Below the pieces are notes generated by a model, which was not told the DNA's origin, did no database searches, and saw only the letters and a program-made list of their open reading frames with translations. The translations under genes and the position numbers were made by a program. A stretch of 64,000 nt of DNA from Streptococcus mitis. GTDB taxonomy: Bacteria; Bacillota; Bacilli; Lactobacillales; Streptococcaceae. Each line of letters opens with the position of its first letter. The first letter of the stretch is position 1. The stretch is taken from the NCBI GenBank assembly GCA_001914195.1, contig MKYF01000039.1, positions 61,330 to 125,329 of the forward strand, written 5' to 3'. Positions 1-9,704 of this stretch are shown here, piece after piece.

Positions 1-73
1 GGAATTGTTCTACGATTTTTGCTGCTTGAGTTCCCTTACCTGCACCAGGTAAGCCCATAATCAAAAGATTCAT
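1..73 (-). CDS. adk: Adenylate kinase, N-terminal 24 codons only
   Basis: The first 24 codons run off the left edge of the window. They encode the P-loop GLPGAGKGT at residues 8-16, typical of adenylate kinase, which converts ATP and AMP to two ADP in the cytosol. The gene directly follows secY, the usual Firmicute order. An AGGAGAT ribosome site precedes the ATG. Only the start of the protein is visible, so family assignment rests on the P-loop and on position. Confidence 0.93.
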   Translation of the reverse strand, partial: MNLLIMGLPGAGKGTQAAKIVEQF

Positions 74-222
74 GATTTGATCTCCTTATTTTATTTTTAA
101 ATAGAAGCAAAAATTCTTTTCACCCCTATTTAAAAACAAAATAGAAGAGGGGAGACCAAACTCTCACAAATGTTAGAGTTAAACCTCCACTCCCTCAGCA
201 TTTACTGATTCTGTAAATACTT

Positions 223-1533
223 TTATTCTGTTCTGTCCATGAAACCAACATACTTACGTTTCAATAGGTAACCTTCCAATTGTTTGATTCCTTCAATACC
301 TGTAGAGATAATGATCAAAAGACTGGTTCCTCCAAAAGCAACTGCTTCTGAAAGTCCGAAAACATCTTTTGCTACAATCGGTAAAATGGAAATCACACCA
401 AGGAAGAGGGAACCAACAGTTGCAAGACGACGAAGAAGTTTAGACATATATTCTTCTGTACCTTTACCAGGACGAACTCCGTGGATATAGGCACCACTCT
501 TTTGAAGGTTTTCTGCCGCTTTTTCAGGATTAATCTGTACAAACGTATAGAAGAATGTAAAGAGAATAATCAACAAAGCATACATAGCAATACCAGTTGG
601 TGAAGTTGTTGCCAACATTTCTTGTGCTGTTCTTACCCAAGCCCAATCATGACCTGTAGCGCTCAAAAACTGAAGAATAGCCGCAGGCGCTGCAGTAATC
701 GAACTTGCGAAGATAACAGGGATAACTCCAGCAGGGTTTACCTTCAATGGAAGGTAAGAGCTAGATGGAGCACCTTGTGCAACCTTAGTATATTGGATTG
801 GAATTTTATATTCTGCTTGTTGAACATAAGTTGTAAAGTAAATGATCAACAATACAGTAATAATCAAAATGATTACGAAAATTATAGATGAGTTGATACG
901 GCTACTTGGGACGTTCACAAAGTAGTCCACATAGATGCCCTGAATCATCTCTGGAATTGAGGCAACAATCCCGGCAAAGATGATCATAGAAACACCATTT
1001 CCGTATCCCTTATCTGTAATTTGCTCTCCCAACCAAGTAACAATCATGCTACCAGCTGTTAAGATGATACCAATCATGATAAAGACTTGTGGAGTAAGAG
1101 CTGTTTTCAACAATTGAGCTCCAGCCAAAGTATTAAAACCAGCTGTAATCCCGATAGATTGCACAAAGGCCAGACCAAGAGCAATATAACGAGTAGCTTG
1201 ATTCAATTTTCTTCGACCTACTTCCCCTTGTTTACCCCACTCTACAAACTTGGGTAAAATATCCATTTGCAAGAGTTGGACAACGATAGAGGCTGTAATG
1301 TAGGGGCTAACACCAAGAGCAAAAACTGAGAAGTTTTTCATGGCATTCCCCGATACCAAGCTCAACATGTTTAAGAAGGACAATCCACTTAAAGCATTCA
1401 AACTATTGGCATTCACACCAGGAACTGTAATGCTAGTCCCGATACGAAAGACCAAAACGATAAAAATTGTAAATAAAATTTTTGATCGAACCTGTTTGAC
1501 TTTAAGAGCTTCTCTTAATAATTTAAAAAACAT
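223..1533 (-). CDS. secY: Protein translocase subunit SecY
   Basis: This 436-residue polytopic membrane protein is the channel subunit of the Sec translocase, which moves unfolded preproteins across or into the membrane together with SecE, SecG and SecA. Many hydrophobic segments fit the ten helices of the family, and loops such as KYIPIQYTK-like (here EYKIPIQYTK) and the GIRPG-like GVRPGKGTEEY are characteristic. Length is normal for a streptococcal SecY. It lies 12 bases after rplO and before adk, at the end of the spc cluster. Confidence 0.97.
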   Translation of the reverse strand: MFFKLLREALKVKQVRSKILFTIFIVLVFRIGTSITVPGVNANSLNALSGLSFLNMLSLVSGNAMKNFSVFALGVSPYITASIVVQLLQMDILPKFVEWGKQGEVGRRKLNQATRYIALGLAFVQSIGITAGFNTLAGAQLLKTALTPQVFIMIGIILTAGSMIVTWLGEQITDKGYGNGVSMIIFAGIVASIPEMIQGIYVDYFVNVPSSRINSSIIFVIILIITVLLIIYFTTYVQQAEYKIPIQYTKVAQGAPSSSYLPLKVNPAGVIPVIFASSITAAPAAILQFLSATGHDWAWVRTAQEMLATTSPTGIAMYALLIILFTFFYTFVQINPEKAAENLQKSGAYIHGVRPGKGTEEYMSKLLRRLATVGSLFLGVISILPIVAKDVFGLSEAVAFGGTSLLIIISTGIEGIKQLEGYLLKRKYVGFMDRTE

Positions 1534-1545
1534 AGGTCACCTCTC

Positions 1546-1986
1546 TTAGATGACTTCTACTGAACCACCTTTAGCAGTGATAGCTTCTTCAGCTGATTTA
1601 GAGAATTTAGCTGCTTTCACAGTCAATTTCTTAGTCAACTCACCGTTACCAAGAATTTTAATACCTGATTTTTCAGCTTTAACAATTCCTGCTTCGATAA
1701 GAACAACTGGAGTAACTTCAGCACCATCTTCAAAGACGTTCAATTGGTCAAGGTTCACAATTGCGTATTCTTTAGCGTTGATGTTAGTGAATCCACGTTT
1801 TGGAAGACGACGGAACAATGGAGTTTGTCCACCTTCAAAACCAAGGCGAACTCCGCCACCGCTACGAGCTTTTTGACCTTTTTGACCACGACCAGATGTT
1901 TTACCGTTACCTGATGAAGTACCACGACCAACGCGGTTACGTACTTTACGAGAACCTTCTGCAGGTTTCAATTCATGAAGTTTCAT
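1546..1986 (-). CDS. rplO: 50S ribosomal protein L15
   Basis: This 146-residue protein has the L15 layout: a basic, glycine-rich N-terminal extension (about residues 14-45, rich in GRG, GQKGQ and RSGGG) that threads into 23S rRNA, followed by the compact C-terminal fold. Length is normal. It starts [13 protein letters not shown], preceded by AGGAGAAAAT. It lies between rpmD and secY; the 144-base gap upstream contains strong hairpins. Confidence 0.97.
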   Translation of the reverse strand: MKLHELKPAEGSRKVRNRVGRGTSSGNGKTSGRGQKGQKARSGGGVRLGFEGGQTPLFRRLPKRGFTNINAKEYAIVNLDQLNVFEDGAEVTPVVLIEAGIVKAEKSGIKILGNGELTKKLTVKAAKFSKSAEEAITAKGGSVEVI

Positions 1987-2091
1987 TTTTATTTTCTCCT
2001 CTTTTGTAAAATGCTAGCGCCGATAAGGGAGAAAAGGTTGTCTCCCCCATCAACTCGCCTATACGACGTCATCATAGATGACTATATCTAG

Positions 2092-2125
2092 TTTTAGGGG
2101 ATGGTATAGTGCACATCCCCTAAAA
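2092..2125 (-). other. Strong intercistronic hairpin between rpmD and rplO
   Basis: The arms TTTTAGGGGATG and CATCCCCTAAAA form a 12-bp perfect stem with a 10-base loop. No U-run follows on the transcribed (minus) strand, so it does not look like an ordinary terminator. A second, smaller hairpin (GGGAGA/TCTCCC) lies closer to rplO. RNA processing or differential stability inside the spc operon is a possible role but is only inference. Confidence 0.6.
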
Positions 2126-2130
2126 ATTCA

Positions 2131-2313
2131 TTAGTTTACTTCTTCAACTGTTACCAAGTGAGATACTGCTGTGATCATACCACGGATAGCAGCGTTATCT
2201 TCTTTAATAACAGAGCTGTTCAATTTGCCAAGTCCAAGTGCTACAACAGTTTTACGTTGTGATGGAATGCGTCCGATTGGAGACTTAGTCAAAGTAATTT
2301 TAATTTGAGCCAT
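2131..2313 (-). CDS. rpmD: 50S ribosomal protein L30
   Basis: This is a 60-residue L30 starting [11 protein letters not shown]. The open frame continues upstream into rpsE, but the ATG at 2313 has an AAGGGGA ribosome site and gives the family length. The [14 protein letters not shown] stretch contacts 23S rRNA. It lies 13 bases downstream of rpsE, as in other Gram-positive spc operons. Confidence 0.96.
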   Translation of the reverse strand: MAQIKITLTKSPIGRIPSQRKTVVALGLGKLNSSVIKEDNAAIRGMITAVSHLVTVEEVN

Positions 2314-2326
2314 TTTATCCCCTTTC

Positions 2327-2821
2327 TTATGCCAAATCAGAAACTGAAATACCACGAAGGGCAGCAACTTCTTCAGCGCGTTTCAATTGTTTCAAACCTT
2401 CAACAGTTGCACGAACAATGTTGATTGGAGTGTTAGAACCAAGTGATTTAGATGTAATATCTGCCACACCTGCCAATTCCACAACGGCACGAACTGCACC
2501 ACCAGCGGCAACTCCAGAACCTTCTACAGCAGGTTTCAACAATACTTTAGCTCCACCGAATTCTGAAAGAACTTCGTGTGGGATTGTTGTTCCAACCATA
2601 GGAACTTCGATCAAGTTTTTCTTAGCATCATCTACTGCTTTACGGATTGCTTCTGGAACTTCTTGAGCTTTACCAGTACCAAATCCTACGCGACCGTTGT
2701 GGTCACCAACAACAACAAGAGCTGCGAAACGAAGACGACGTCCACCTTTAACAACTTTTGTAACACGGTTGACAGCAACTACGCGTTCTTCTAATTCAAC
2801 TGCATTGTCTTTAAATGCCAT
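2327..2821 (-). CDS. rpsE: 30S ribosomal protein S5
   Basis: A 164-residue S5, a small-subunit protein involved in decoding accuracy and mRNA unwinding. The N-terminal double-stranded-RNA-binding-like domain covers about residues 10-75 ([21 protein letters not shown]) and the C-terminal domain about 85-160 ([18 protein letters not shown]). Length is normal. Note that the quoted N-terminal stretch is the usual site of spectinomycin-associated residues in this family; the sequence looks wild type but I cannot verify residue by residue. Confidence 0.97.
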   Translation of the reverse strand: MAFKDNAVELEERVVAVNRVTKVVKGGRRLRFAALVVVGDHNGRVGFGTGKAQEVPEAIRKAVDDAKKNLIEVPMVGTTIPHEVLSEFGGAKVLLKPAVEGSGVAAGGAVRAVVELAGVADITSKSLGSNTPINIVRATVEGLKQLKRAEEVAALRGISVSDLA

Positions 2822-2838
2822 TTTCTAGTGTCCTCCTA

Positions 2839-3195
2839 TTAGAATTTCAATCCGTTTTCACGAGCTGCATCAGCCAAAGCTTTCACACGTCCGTGATATA
2901 GATATCCACCGCGGTCGAACACCACTTCTGAAATACCTTTAGCGTTTGCACGTTCTGCAACGAGTTTACCGACAGCAACGGCTTGTTCAGTTTTAGTTCC
3001 TTTTGAAACTTCTTTATCAAGAGTTGAAGCACTTGCGAGCGTTACACCCGCTACGTCATCAATCACTTGAGCGTAGATGCCTGTATTAGAACGGAATACG
3101 TTCAAACGTGGGCGATCAGCAGTTCCAGAGAGTTTTCCGCGAACGCGACGGTGGCGTTTTTGGCGGAGTTTGTTTTTATCTGGTTTTGAAATCAC
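2839..3195 (-). CDS. rplR: 50S ribosomal protein L18 (GTG start)
   Basis: This encodes a 118-residue L18, which binds 5S rRNA with L5. A longer ATG-started frame exists, but GTG at 3195 has a well-placed AGAGGTG ribosome site and gives the standard product beginning [17 protein letters not shown]. The basic N-terminus and the C-terminal [24 protein letters not shown] signature are clear. It sits between rplF and rpsE. Confidence 0.95.
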
Positions 3196-3278
3196 AGTTT
3201 TCACCTCTTTAGTTTTAAATCGTGTGCTATGCACAAAGTTGGAAAATAGGTTGGTGGTTGAGAATCAACCACTCAACA

Positions 3279-3815
3279 TTATTTACCTGTTTTACCTTCT
3301 TTACGGCGAACGAATTCACCAACGTAACGGATACCTTTACCTTTATATGGTTCTGGTGAACGAAGGCTACGTACGTAAGCAGCTGTTTGACCAACTACTT
3401 CTTTTGAAATTCCGCTAACAACGATTGTTGTTGGGTTTGGAAGTTCAAAAGTAATTCCTTCTGGAGCTTCAACTTCGTCTGGATGAGATTTACCAACAGC
3501 CAAAACAAGTTTAGATCCTTGAAGTTGTGCACGGTAACCAACCCCGCGCATTTCAAGTTCTTTCTTGAATCCTTCTGATACACCAACAACCATGTTGTTC
3601 AAAAGGGCACGAGTAGTTCCGTGGATAGTTTTCATTTCTTTTGAATCGTTTGGACGGTGAAGAGTTACTTCTGTACCTTCCACACGGATTTCAATATCTT
3701 TTGAGAACTCACGAGTAAGTTCCCCTTTAGGTCCTTTTACAGTTACAATGTTGTCATTGTTAGTGATTTCAACACCAGCAGGCAACACGATAACTTTATT
3801 ACCAATACGTGACAT
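3279..3815 (-). CDS. rplF: 50S ribosomal protein L6
   Basis: A 178-residue L6 with its two homologous RNA-binding repeats. It begins [17 protein letters not shown] and carries the C-terminal signature [14 protein letters not shown], which contacts the sarcin-ricin loop region. Length is normal. It is separated from the upstream gene rpsH by an unusually long 187-base structured gap. Confidence 0.97.
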   Translation of the reverse strand: MSRIGNKVIVLPAGVEITNNDNIVTVKGPKGELTREFSKDIEIRVEGTEVTLHRPNDSKEMKTIHGTTRALLNNMVVGVSEGFKKELEMRGVGYRAQLQGSKLVLAVGKSHPDEVEAPEGITFELPNPTTIVVSGISKEVVGQTAAYVRSLRSPEPYKGKGIRYVGEFVRRKEGKTGK

Positions 3816-4002
3816 GTTTATTTTCTCCTGTTAAATTGTCAGGCCAGAACGGCCAGTTTTCACGGGGTTAAATCGATTTCTCGATTTAAAGGAACATTTA
3901 GGTTTCAATTTCAAAGTGAATCTAGGCATCGTCTCGCAGGCATAACTTTGGGTTAGGCGAGAGACAATAACGAAGAATCACAAAGAAATTGAGAGCTAAA
4001 TA
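3816..4002 (-). other. Structured 187-nt gap between rpsH and rplF
   Basis: No ORF with a ribosome site is visible. The transcribed strand contains a perfect TAAATCGA-GAAA-TCGATTTA tetraloop hairpin (around 3867-3888). It also has a GTCTC/GAGAC hairpin enclosed by a longer-range pairing of CAATTTC and GTGA with TCAC and GAAATTG, giving a branched fold of roughly 100 nt upstream of rplF. Such structure is unexpected in a cluster whose other gaps are mostly 2-30 bases. A ribosomal-protein binding or processing element is possible. Confidence 0.5.
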
Positions 4003-4401
4003 TTACCAAACGTAAGCGATAACTTCTCCACCAACATTCTTTTGGCGTGCTTCTTTATCAGTTAGCAAACCTTCAGAAGTTGAAAGGATAGCAATTCCAA
4101 GTCCATTAAGAACTTTTGGAAGGTCTTCACGTTTTTTGTAGACACGAAGTCCTGGTTTAGAAACACGTTTCAAGTTAGTGATAACTTTTTCACCGTTTGG
4201 TCCGTATTTAAGGAATACACGGATGATTCCTTGTTTGTCATCTTCGATGATTTCAACGTTTTTTACAAAACCTTCGCGCTTAAGGATTTCAGCAATCCCT
4301 TTTTTGATGTTTGATGCAGGTACTTCAAGTACTTCGTGTTTAGCTTGGTTAGCGTTACGAATACGAGTTAGGAAGTCTGCGATTGGGTCAGTCATAACCA
4401 T
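4003..4401 (-). CDS. rpsH: 30S ribosomal protein S8
   Basis: A 132-residue S8, which binds helix 21 of 16S rRNA and in E. coli also represses the spc operon. It begins [17 protein letters not shown] and ends with the family signature [19 protein letters not shown]. Length is normal. A 284-base structured gap separates it from rpsN upstream, which is a possible place for feedback control, although no S8 site was recognised by eye. Confidence 0.97.
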   Translation of the reverse strand: MVMTDPIADFLTRIRNANQAKHEVLEVPASNIKKGIAEILKREGFVKNVEIIEDDKQGIIRVFLKYGPNGEKVITNLKRVSKPGLRVYKKREDLPKVLNGLGIAILSTSEGLLTDKEARQKNVGGEVIAYVW

Positions 4402-4423
4402 TTTGTTTTTCTCCTCTTACTAG

Positions 4424-4685
4424 TAGTTTGCAAGTTGCACTTGCTAGTTAATACATGATACAGAGAGCGTAACAGCAAGAGCAAAAATAGGCAATTTGAT
4501 GCAGGAGCGATGCTCCAAAGAAAATTGGTCTTTTTTGTCAAAGCTGTAGCTCGTGTTCAAATTGGCAAGCCCAACTGAACCCGGGCTAAACTCTGTGTGA
4601 AAAAGATAAGCTTTCCTAGAAACTTCAGTTTCTTCGTCAAATTTCCTATTTTCACTTAGAGTTTTGACGCCCTTGATATCTTAAA
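4424..4685 (-). other. Long structured gap between rpsN and rpsH
   Basis: No credible ORF is present. On the transcribed strand, AACTCT and GTGAAAA pair with TTTTCAC and AGAGTT over 13 bp, enclosing a GAAACT/AGTTTC hairpin. Further on are AGCCC/GGGCT, CAATTTGA/TCAAATTG, the hairpin GGAGC-ATC-GCTCC, and GCAAGT-GCA-ACTTGC just before the rpsH ribosome site. So many nested complementary arms suggest a folded RNA within the operon; function is unknown. Confidence 0.5.
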
Positions 4686-4871
4686 TTACCAAGATGCTTT
4701 TGTTACACCAGGGATTTGTCCTTTGTAAGCTAATTCACGGAAGCAAACACGGCAAAGTTTAAATTTGCGGTAAACTGAATGTGGACGACCACATTTTTCA
4801 CAACGAGTATAAGCTTGAGTAGAGAACTTCGCTGGACGTTTGTTCTTAGCAATCATTGATTTTTTAGCCAT
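4686..4871 (-). CDS. rpsN: 30S ribosomal protein S14 type Z (zinc-binding)
   Basis: This 61-residue S14 carries the zinc-ribbon CEKC...CRVC (two CxxC pairs near residues 24-27 and 40-43), marking the zinc-containing C+ form. Bacteria that also hold a zinc-free S14 switch to it during zinc starvation; no second copy is in this window. It begins [16 protein letters not shown]. It lies 17 bases downstream of rplE. Confidence 0.96.
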
Positions 4872-4888
4872 TAGATTTACCTCCTATA

Positions 4889-5431
4889 TTATTTTGCAAA
4901 AGGCATTCCAAGGCCTGTAAGCAATGCACGTGACTCTTCGTCAGTGTTAGCAGTTGTTACGATAACGATGTCAAGACCACGAGTTTTGTCAACGTCATCG
5001 AAGTTGATTTCTGGGAAGATCAATTGTTCTTTCACACCAAGTGTGTAGTTTCCGCGTCCATCAAATGATTTTGTTGGAACACCGTGGAAGTCACGTACAC
5101 GTGGAAGTGAAACTGAAACCAATTTATCCAAGAATTCGTACATACGTTCACCACGAAGGGTAACTTTTGCACCGATCGCAACACCTTCACGAAGACGGAA
5201 GCCGGCGATTGATTTTTTAGCTTTAGTGATAAGTGGTTTTTGACCTGAGATAAGTGCCAATTCTTCAGCAGCTTTTTCAAGGCTTTTAGCATTTGATACA
5301 GCTTCACCAACACCCATGTTCAAAACGATCTTATCTACTTTAGGCACAGCCATCACTGATGAGTAGTTGAATTGTTCTGTCAAAGCAGGTACTACTTCAT
5401 TAAGATATTTTTCTTTTAAACGATTTGCCAT
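4889..5431 (-). CDS. rplE: 50S ribosomal protein L5
   Basis: A 180-residue L5, which binds 5S rRNA and forms an intersubunit bridge. It starts [17 protein letters not shown] and carries [15 protein letters not shown] and the C-terminal [20 protein letters not shown] signature. Length is normal. It lies 23 bases after rplX. Confidence 0.97.
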   Translation of the reverse strand: MANRLKEKYLNEVVPALTEQFNYSSVMAVPKVDKIVLNMGVGEAVSNAKSLEKAAEELALISGQKPLITKAKKSIAGFRLREGVAIGAKVTLRGERMYEFLDKLVSVSLPRVRDFHGVPTKSFDGRGNYTLGVKEQLIFPEINFDDVDKTRGLDIVIVTTANTDEESRALLTGLGMPFAK

Positions 5432-5454
5432 TATACTTCTCCTTTCCTTCGTGA

Positions 5455-5760
5455 TTAATCAAGCACTTCGCCTGATTTTTTGTTGTAGCGAACTTTTTTA
5501 CCGTCTACAAATTTGTAACCAACACGACCAGCTACACCATTTTTGTCCAAAACTTGAACGTTTGATACATGGATAGCTGCTTCTTTTTCGATGATACCAC
5601 CTTGAGGAAGCTCGTTAGTTGGACGTTGGTGTTTCTTAACGATGTTAACACCTTCAACGATAACTTTGTTTACTTTTGGAAGAGCAGTAAGGACAACAGC
5701 TTCTGTTCCCTTATCTTTACCAGCGATTACGCGAACTTTGTCGCCTTTTTTTACAAACAT
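5455..5760 (-). CDS. rplX: 50S ribosomal protein L24
   Basis: A 101-residue L24, an assembly initiator of the large subunit. The N-terminal KOW motif is visible ([20 protein letters not shown], residues 4-23). Length is normal. It follows rplN after a 77-base gap with two small hairpins. Confidence 0.97.
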
Positions 5761-5785
5761 TAGGTTTCTCCTTGATTTTTCTTAC

Positions 5786-5817
5786 GCCCATAAGGGCACC
5801 CTAGCTTGAAGCTAGGG
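5786..5817 (-). other. Two adjacent palindromes between rplN and rplX
   Basis: CCCTAGCTTCAAGCTAGGG and GCCCTTATGGGC stand side by side in the transcribed strand, about 25 bases before rplX. Neither is followed by a U-run. They join the other hairpins found in the longer gaps of this operon and may be processing signals. Confidence 0.5.
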
Positions 5818-5837
5818 GACTAGTTTGTTTCTAAAAA

Positions 5838-6206
5838 TTAAAGTACTTCTGGAGCAAGTGACACGATCTTCATGAAGCCACCTTCACGCAATTCACGTGC
5901 AACTGGGCCAAAGATACGTGTTCCGCGAGGAGTTTTGTCTTCACGGATGATAACTGCTGCGTTTTCGTCAAATTTGATGTATGAACCATCAGCACGACGA
6001 GCACCTGATTTAGTACGAACGATAACTGCTTTAACAACGTCACCTTTTTTAACCGCACCACCAGGAGTAGCTTGTTTTACAGATGCCACGATAACATCAC
6101 CGATGTTTGCAAATTTACGTCCTGAACCACCAAGAACTTTGATAGTCAAGATTTCGCGAGCACCGCTGTTGTCTGCGACTTTCAAACGAGTTTCTGTTTG
6201 AATCAT
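5838..6206 (-). CDS. rplN: 50S ribosomal protein L14
   Basis: A 122-residue L14, which forms an intersubunit bridge and binds 23S rRNA. It begins [19 protein letters not shown] and has the highly conserved core [20 protein letters not shown] and ends [18 protein letters not shown]. Length is normal. It lies 25 bases after rpsQ. Confidence 0.97.
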   Translation of the reverse strand: MIQTETRLKVADNSGAREILTIKVLGGSGRKFANIGDVIVASVKQATPGGAVKKGDVVKAVIVRTKSGARRADGSYIKFDENAAVIIREDKTPRGTRIFGPVARELREGGFMKIVSLAPEVL

Positions 6207-6231
6207 TTCAGTTTTCTCCTTTCAGGTTTGA

Positions 6232-6492
6232 TTAGATGATGACCGCTTCTTCAACAACTTCTACAAGACGGAAACGTTTTGTAGCTGAAAGCGGACGAGT
6301 TTCCATGATACGTACGATATCACCTTCTTTGGCAACATTGTTTTCATCATGAGCTTTGTATTTTTTAGAGTAGTTAATACGTTTACCATAGACTGGGTGG
6401 TTACGTTTTGTTTCAACTACAACTGTGATTGTCTTGTCCATTTTGTCAGATACAACACGTCCAACAAGAACTTTACGATTATTGCGTTCCAT
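6232..6492 (-). CDS. rpsQ: 30S ribosomal protein S17
   Basis: An 86-residue S17, a primary 16S rRNA binding protein with an OB-like fold. Signature segments are [20 protein letters not shown] near the start and [22 protein letters not shown] in the second half. Length is normal. It lies 24 bases after rpmC. Confidence 0.97.
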
Positions 6493-6516
6493 TGAAATTT
6501 CTCCTTCCCTAGTCTA

Positions 6517-6723
6517 TTATTTCGCTTCAGATTGAACTGTTTTGATACGAGCGATTTGTTTTTTAACTTCTTTCAAGCGAGCTGTTTGTTCCAATTGACC
6601 AGTAGCAGCTTGGAAACGAAGTTCAAACAATTCTTTTTTCAATTCGTTTTCGCGCTTCGCGAGTTCTTCTTGAGAAAGACCACGAAGTTCTTTAACAAAT
6701 TCTTTTACTTCATTAAGTTTCAT
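6517..6723 (-). CDS. rpmC: 50S ribosomal protein L29
   Basis: A 68-residue, mostly helical L29 near the polypeptide exit tunnel. It begins [17 protein letters not shown] and has the [19 protein letters not shown] core with the basic tail [13 protein letters not shown]. It overlaps no neighbour and follows rplP by nine bases. Confidence 0.97.
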
Positions 6724-6732
6724 GCCTTCTCC

Positions 6733-7146
6733 TTATTCTGCTTCACGTTTTACGAATTTACATTTAACTGGCAATTTGTGGCTAGCAAGACGAAGCGCTT
6801 CGCGTGCAATCTCTTCAGATACACCAGCGATTTCGAACATCACTTTACCACGTTTAACTGGTGCTACCCAACCTTCAGGTGCCCCTTTACCAGATCCCAT
6901 ACGCACACCGATAGCTTTAGCAGTGTATGATTTGTGTGGGAAGATTTTAATCCAAACTTTACCACCACGTTTCATGTAACGAGTCATGGCGATACGAGCA
7001 GCTTCGATTTGGCGGTTAGTGATCCAGTGGCTAGTTGTAGCTTGAAGACCGTATTCACCGAATGCTACTTCTTTTCCACCTTTTGCTTCACCGCGCATTT
7101 TTCCACGGAATTCACGACGGTGTTTAACACGTTTAGGTACTAACAT
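6733..7146 (-). CDS. rplP: 50S ribosomal protein L16
   Basis: A 137-residue L16, located near the peptidyl transferase and A-site region. It begins [19 protein letters not shown] and has the signatures [21 protein letters not shown] and [17 protein letters not shown]. Length is normal. It starts three bases after rpsC. Confidence 0.97.
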   Translation of the reverse strand: MLVPKRVKHRREFRGKMRGEAKGGKEVAFGEYGLQATTSHWITNRQIEAARIAMTRYMKRGGKVWIKIFPHKSYTAKAIGVRMGSGKGAPEGWVAPVKRGKVMFEIAGVSEEIAREALRLASHKLPVKCKFVKREAE

Positions 7147-7149
7147 TGG

Positions 7150-7803
7150 TTATTTACCTCCTTTAGTGTTTTTGCGAGCTGGAAGAACTTCACCACGGTA
7201 GATCCATACTTTAACACCAAGTTTACCGTATGTAGTATCTGCTTCTTCCCAAGCGTAATCGATATCTGCACGAAGTGTGTGAAGTGGAACAGTTCCTTCA
7301 GAGTATCCTTCAGCACGGGCGATATCTGCACCGTTCAAACGACCTGATACTTGAGTTTTGATTCCTTTAGCTCCAGCACGCATTGCACGTTGGATTGCTT
7401 GTTTTTGTGCACGACGGAAAGCAACACGTTGCTCCAATTGACGAGCAATTCCTTCACCTACAAGGTGAGCATCCAAATCAGGTTGTTTGATTTCGATGAT
7501 GTTGATGTGTACTTGTTTTCCAGTCAATTTGTTAAGTTTTGCACGAAGTGCATCAACGTTAGCACCACCTTTACCGATAACCATACCTGGTTTAGCAGTG
7601 TGAAGTGAAACGTTAACTTTGTTTACTGCGCGTTCGATTTCGATAGTTGAAACTGCTGCGTCAGCAAGTTCTTTTTGAACGAATTTACGGATTGCAAGAT
7701 CTTCATGAAGGTAATCCGCGTATTCTTTTTCAGCATACCATTTGGCATCCCAATCACGGATGATGCCGACACGCATACCAATTGGATGTACTTTTTGACC
7801 CAC
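7150..7803 (-). CDS. rpsC: 30S ribosomal protein S3
   Basis: A 217-residue S3, which lines the mRNA entry pore. It begins [19 protein letters not shown]. The type-2 KH domain includes [15 protein letters not shown] (about residues 74-88) and the C-terminal part carries [18 protein letters not shown]. Length is normal. It lies 12 bases after rplV. Confidence 0.97.
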
Positions 7804-7815
7804 GATTTTACCTCC

Positions 7816-8160
7816 TTATTTTTCTGCAACAGCTACAGTGATGTGAGCTGTACGTTTGTTGATTGGTGAAGCTGAACCTTTCGCACGTGGACGGAAACGT
7901 TTCATAGTTGGTCCTTCGTTTGCGAATGCTTCAGATACTACCAAGTTAGCTTTATCCAAACCAAAGTTGTTTTCAGCGTTAGCTACAGCTGAGTTCAAAA
8001 CTTTCAAGATGATTTCAGCAGCTTTGTTTGGAGTGAATGTCAAGATTGCGATTGCATCGGCTACGCTTTTACCACGGATGTTATCAAGAACAAGACGTGA
8101 TTTACGAGGTGAAACACGTACTGTACGAGCCATTGCTTTAGCTGAAGTAATTTCTGCCAT
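7816..8160 (-). CDS. rplV: 50S ribosomal protein L22
   Basis: A 114-residue L22, which lines the nascent peptide tunnel. Its C-terminal beta-hairpin ([20 protein letters not shown], about residues 85-104) reaches the tunnel constriction; insertions or deletions there cause macrolide resistance in pneumococci. The loop here looks unaltered in length. It lies 11 bases after rpsS. Confidence 0.97.
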   Translation of the reverse strand: MAEITSAKAMARTVRVSPRKSRLVLDNIRGKSVADAIAILTFTPNKAAEIILKVLNSAVANAENNFGLDKANLVVSEAFANEGPTMKRFRPRAKGSASPINKRTAHITVAVAEK

Positions 8161-8171
8161 TTATGTTCTCC

Positions 8172-8453
8172 TTATTTTCTACGTGTTTTCTTGTCGTCTG
8201 CAGCGTGACCTTTGTAAGTACGAGTTGGTGCAAATTCACCAAGTTTGTGACCTACCATGTCTTCTTGGATGTAAACAGGTACGTGTTTACGTCCGTCATA
8301 AACTGCAATAGTGTAACCAATGAAACTTGGGAAGATCGTTGAACGACGTGACCAAGTTTTAATAACTTTTTTCTTTTCGTCGTTAACTTGAGCTTCAACT
8401 TTTTTCATCAAATGCTCATCGACGAAAGGTCCTTTTTTAAGACTGCGTCCCAT
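8172..8453 (-). CDS. rpsS: 30S ribosomal protein S19
   Basis: A 93-residue S19 of the 30S head. The frame is open further upstream, but the ATG at 8453 preceded by AAGGAGAAAAT gives the family start [15 protein letters not shown]. The C-terminal signature [18 protein letters not shown] is present. It lies 103 bases after rplB. Confidence 0.96.
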   Translation of the reverse strand: MGRSLKKGPFVDEHLMKKVEAQVNDEKKKVIKTWSRRSTIFPSFIGYTIAVYDGRKHVPVYIQEDMVGHKLGEFAPTRTYKGHAADDKKTRRK

Positions 8454-8556
8454 TTTTATATTTTCTCCTTTAAATGTTGTACCACAGCGGCTTGCGCTCA
8501 CTTGGAGCGCTACCGAGCTGGCGGATTTACTAGTTGCTTAAGCGACTAGTTTAATA
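8454..8556 (-). other. Hairpin-containing gap between rplB and rpsS
   Basis: The transcribed strand holds an ACTAGT/ACTAGT stem around GCTTAAGC and a GCGCTC/GAGCGC hairpin. There is no U-run. It resembles the other structured gaps of this cluster, and there is no ORF. Confidence 0.45.
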
Positions 8557-9390
8557 TTATTTCTCGTTGCGACGACGAACGATAAGTTTGTCAGATTTCG
8601 CTTTCTTGTTACGAGTTTTAAGACCAAGAGCAGGTTTACCCCATGGAGTAGATGGTGCTTTACGACCAACTGGTGCTTTACCTTCACCACCACCGTGTGG
8701 GTGATCGTTAGGGTTCATTACAGAACCACGAACTGTTGGGCGGATACCTTTCCAACGGCTACGTCCTGCTTTACCAAGGTTTACAAGTCCATGTTGTTCG
8801 TTTCCGACAACACCAACTGTAGCACGGCAAGTTCCAAGAATCATACGAACTTCACCTGATTGAAGACGAACAAGTACGTATTTACCTTCAGAACCCAATA
8901 CTTGAGCAGATGCTCCAGCAGCACGTACCAATTCACCACCACGACCTGGTTTCAACTCGATGTTGTGGATCAAAGTACCAACTGGGATGTTAGCAAGTGG
9001 AAGAGCGTTTCCGACTTTGATATCTGCTTCTGGGCCTGAAACGATACGTTGACCTACTTCAAGACCTTTTGGAGCGATGATGTATGCTTTCACACCGTCA
9101 GTGTAGTGTACAAGAGCGATGTTTGCAGAACGGTTTGGATCGTACTCGATTGTTTTAACAACTGCTTCAACGTTGTCTTTGTTACGTTTGAAGTCAACCA
9201 AACGGTAGAAACGTTTGTGTCCACCACCTTGGTGACGAACTGTGATACGACCGTTGTTGTTACGACCAGCCTTGCTCTTCAATGCAACAAGCAATGATTT
9301 TTCAGGAGTGCTTGTTGTGATTTCAGCGAAATCCAAAGAAGTCATATTACGGCGACCGTTTGTTGTTGGTTTATAAACACGAATTCCCAC
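8557..9390 (-). CDS. rplB: 50S ribosomal protein L2
   Basis: A 277-residue L2, needed for peptidyl transferase activity and subunit joining. It begins [17 protein letters not shown] and carries [20 protein letters not shown]. The C-terminal segment [18 protein letters not shown] includes the conserved histidine region near the catalytic centre. Length is normal. Confidence 0.97.
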
Positions 9391-9407
9391 GATATTTCCT
9401 CCTTAGA

Positions 9408-9704
9408 TTATTCAGCTTCAGCAGCAAACAACTCGATTGCTTTAGAATCAGCTGTAAGTGTGATGATAGCTTTTTTAGTTTTGTTAGTAAAACCAGTGTA
9501 ACGTCCAACACGTTTAGCTTTTGGTTTTACGTTAATTGTGTTAACATTAGCAACTTTAACACCTTCGAAAGCAGCTTCAACAGCTTGCTTGATCAAAAGT
9601 TTGTGTGCACGAGTGTCAACTTCAAATACATATTTTCCTGCTTCAAGTTGAGCCATTGAGCTTTCAGTGATGACAGGTTTTTTGATAACATCATACAAAT
9701 TCAT
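9408..9704 (-). CDS. rplW: 50S ribosomal protein L23
   Basis: A 98-residue L23, which sits at the exit tunnel and docks SRP and trigger factor. It begins [17 protein letters not shown] and has [20 protein letters not shown]. Its ATG overlaps the rplD stop codon by one base (TAATG), suggesting coupled translation. Confidence 0.97.

Noticed and set aside
2092..2125. Strong hairpin considered as an operon terminator
   Set aside because: No U-run after it on the transcribed strand, and rplO and secY downstream have no separate promoter that I can see.
6532..6930. 132-codon plus-strand ORF across ribosomal genes, and similar antisense ORFs in the cluster
   Set aside because: They mirror the coding strand of ribosomal protein genes; no ribosome sites and low-complexity Phe/Thr-rich translations.
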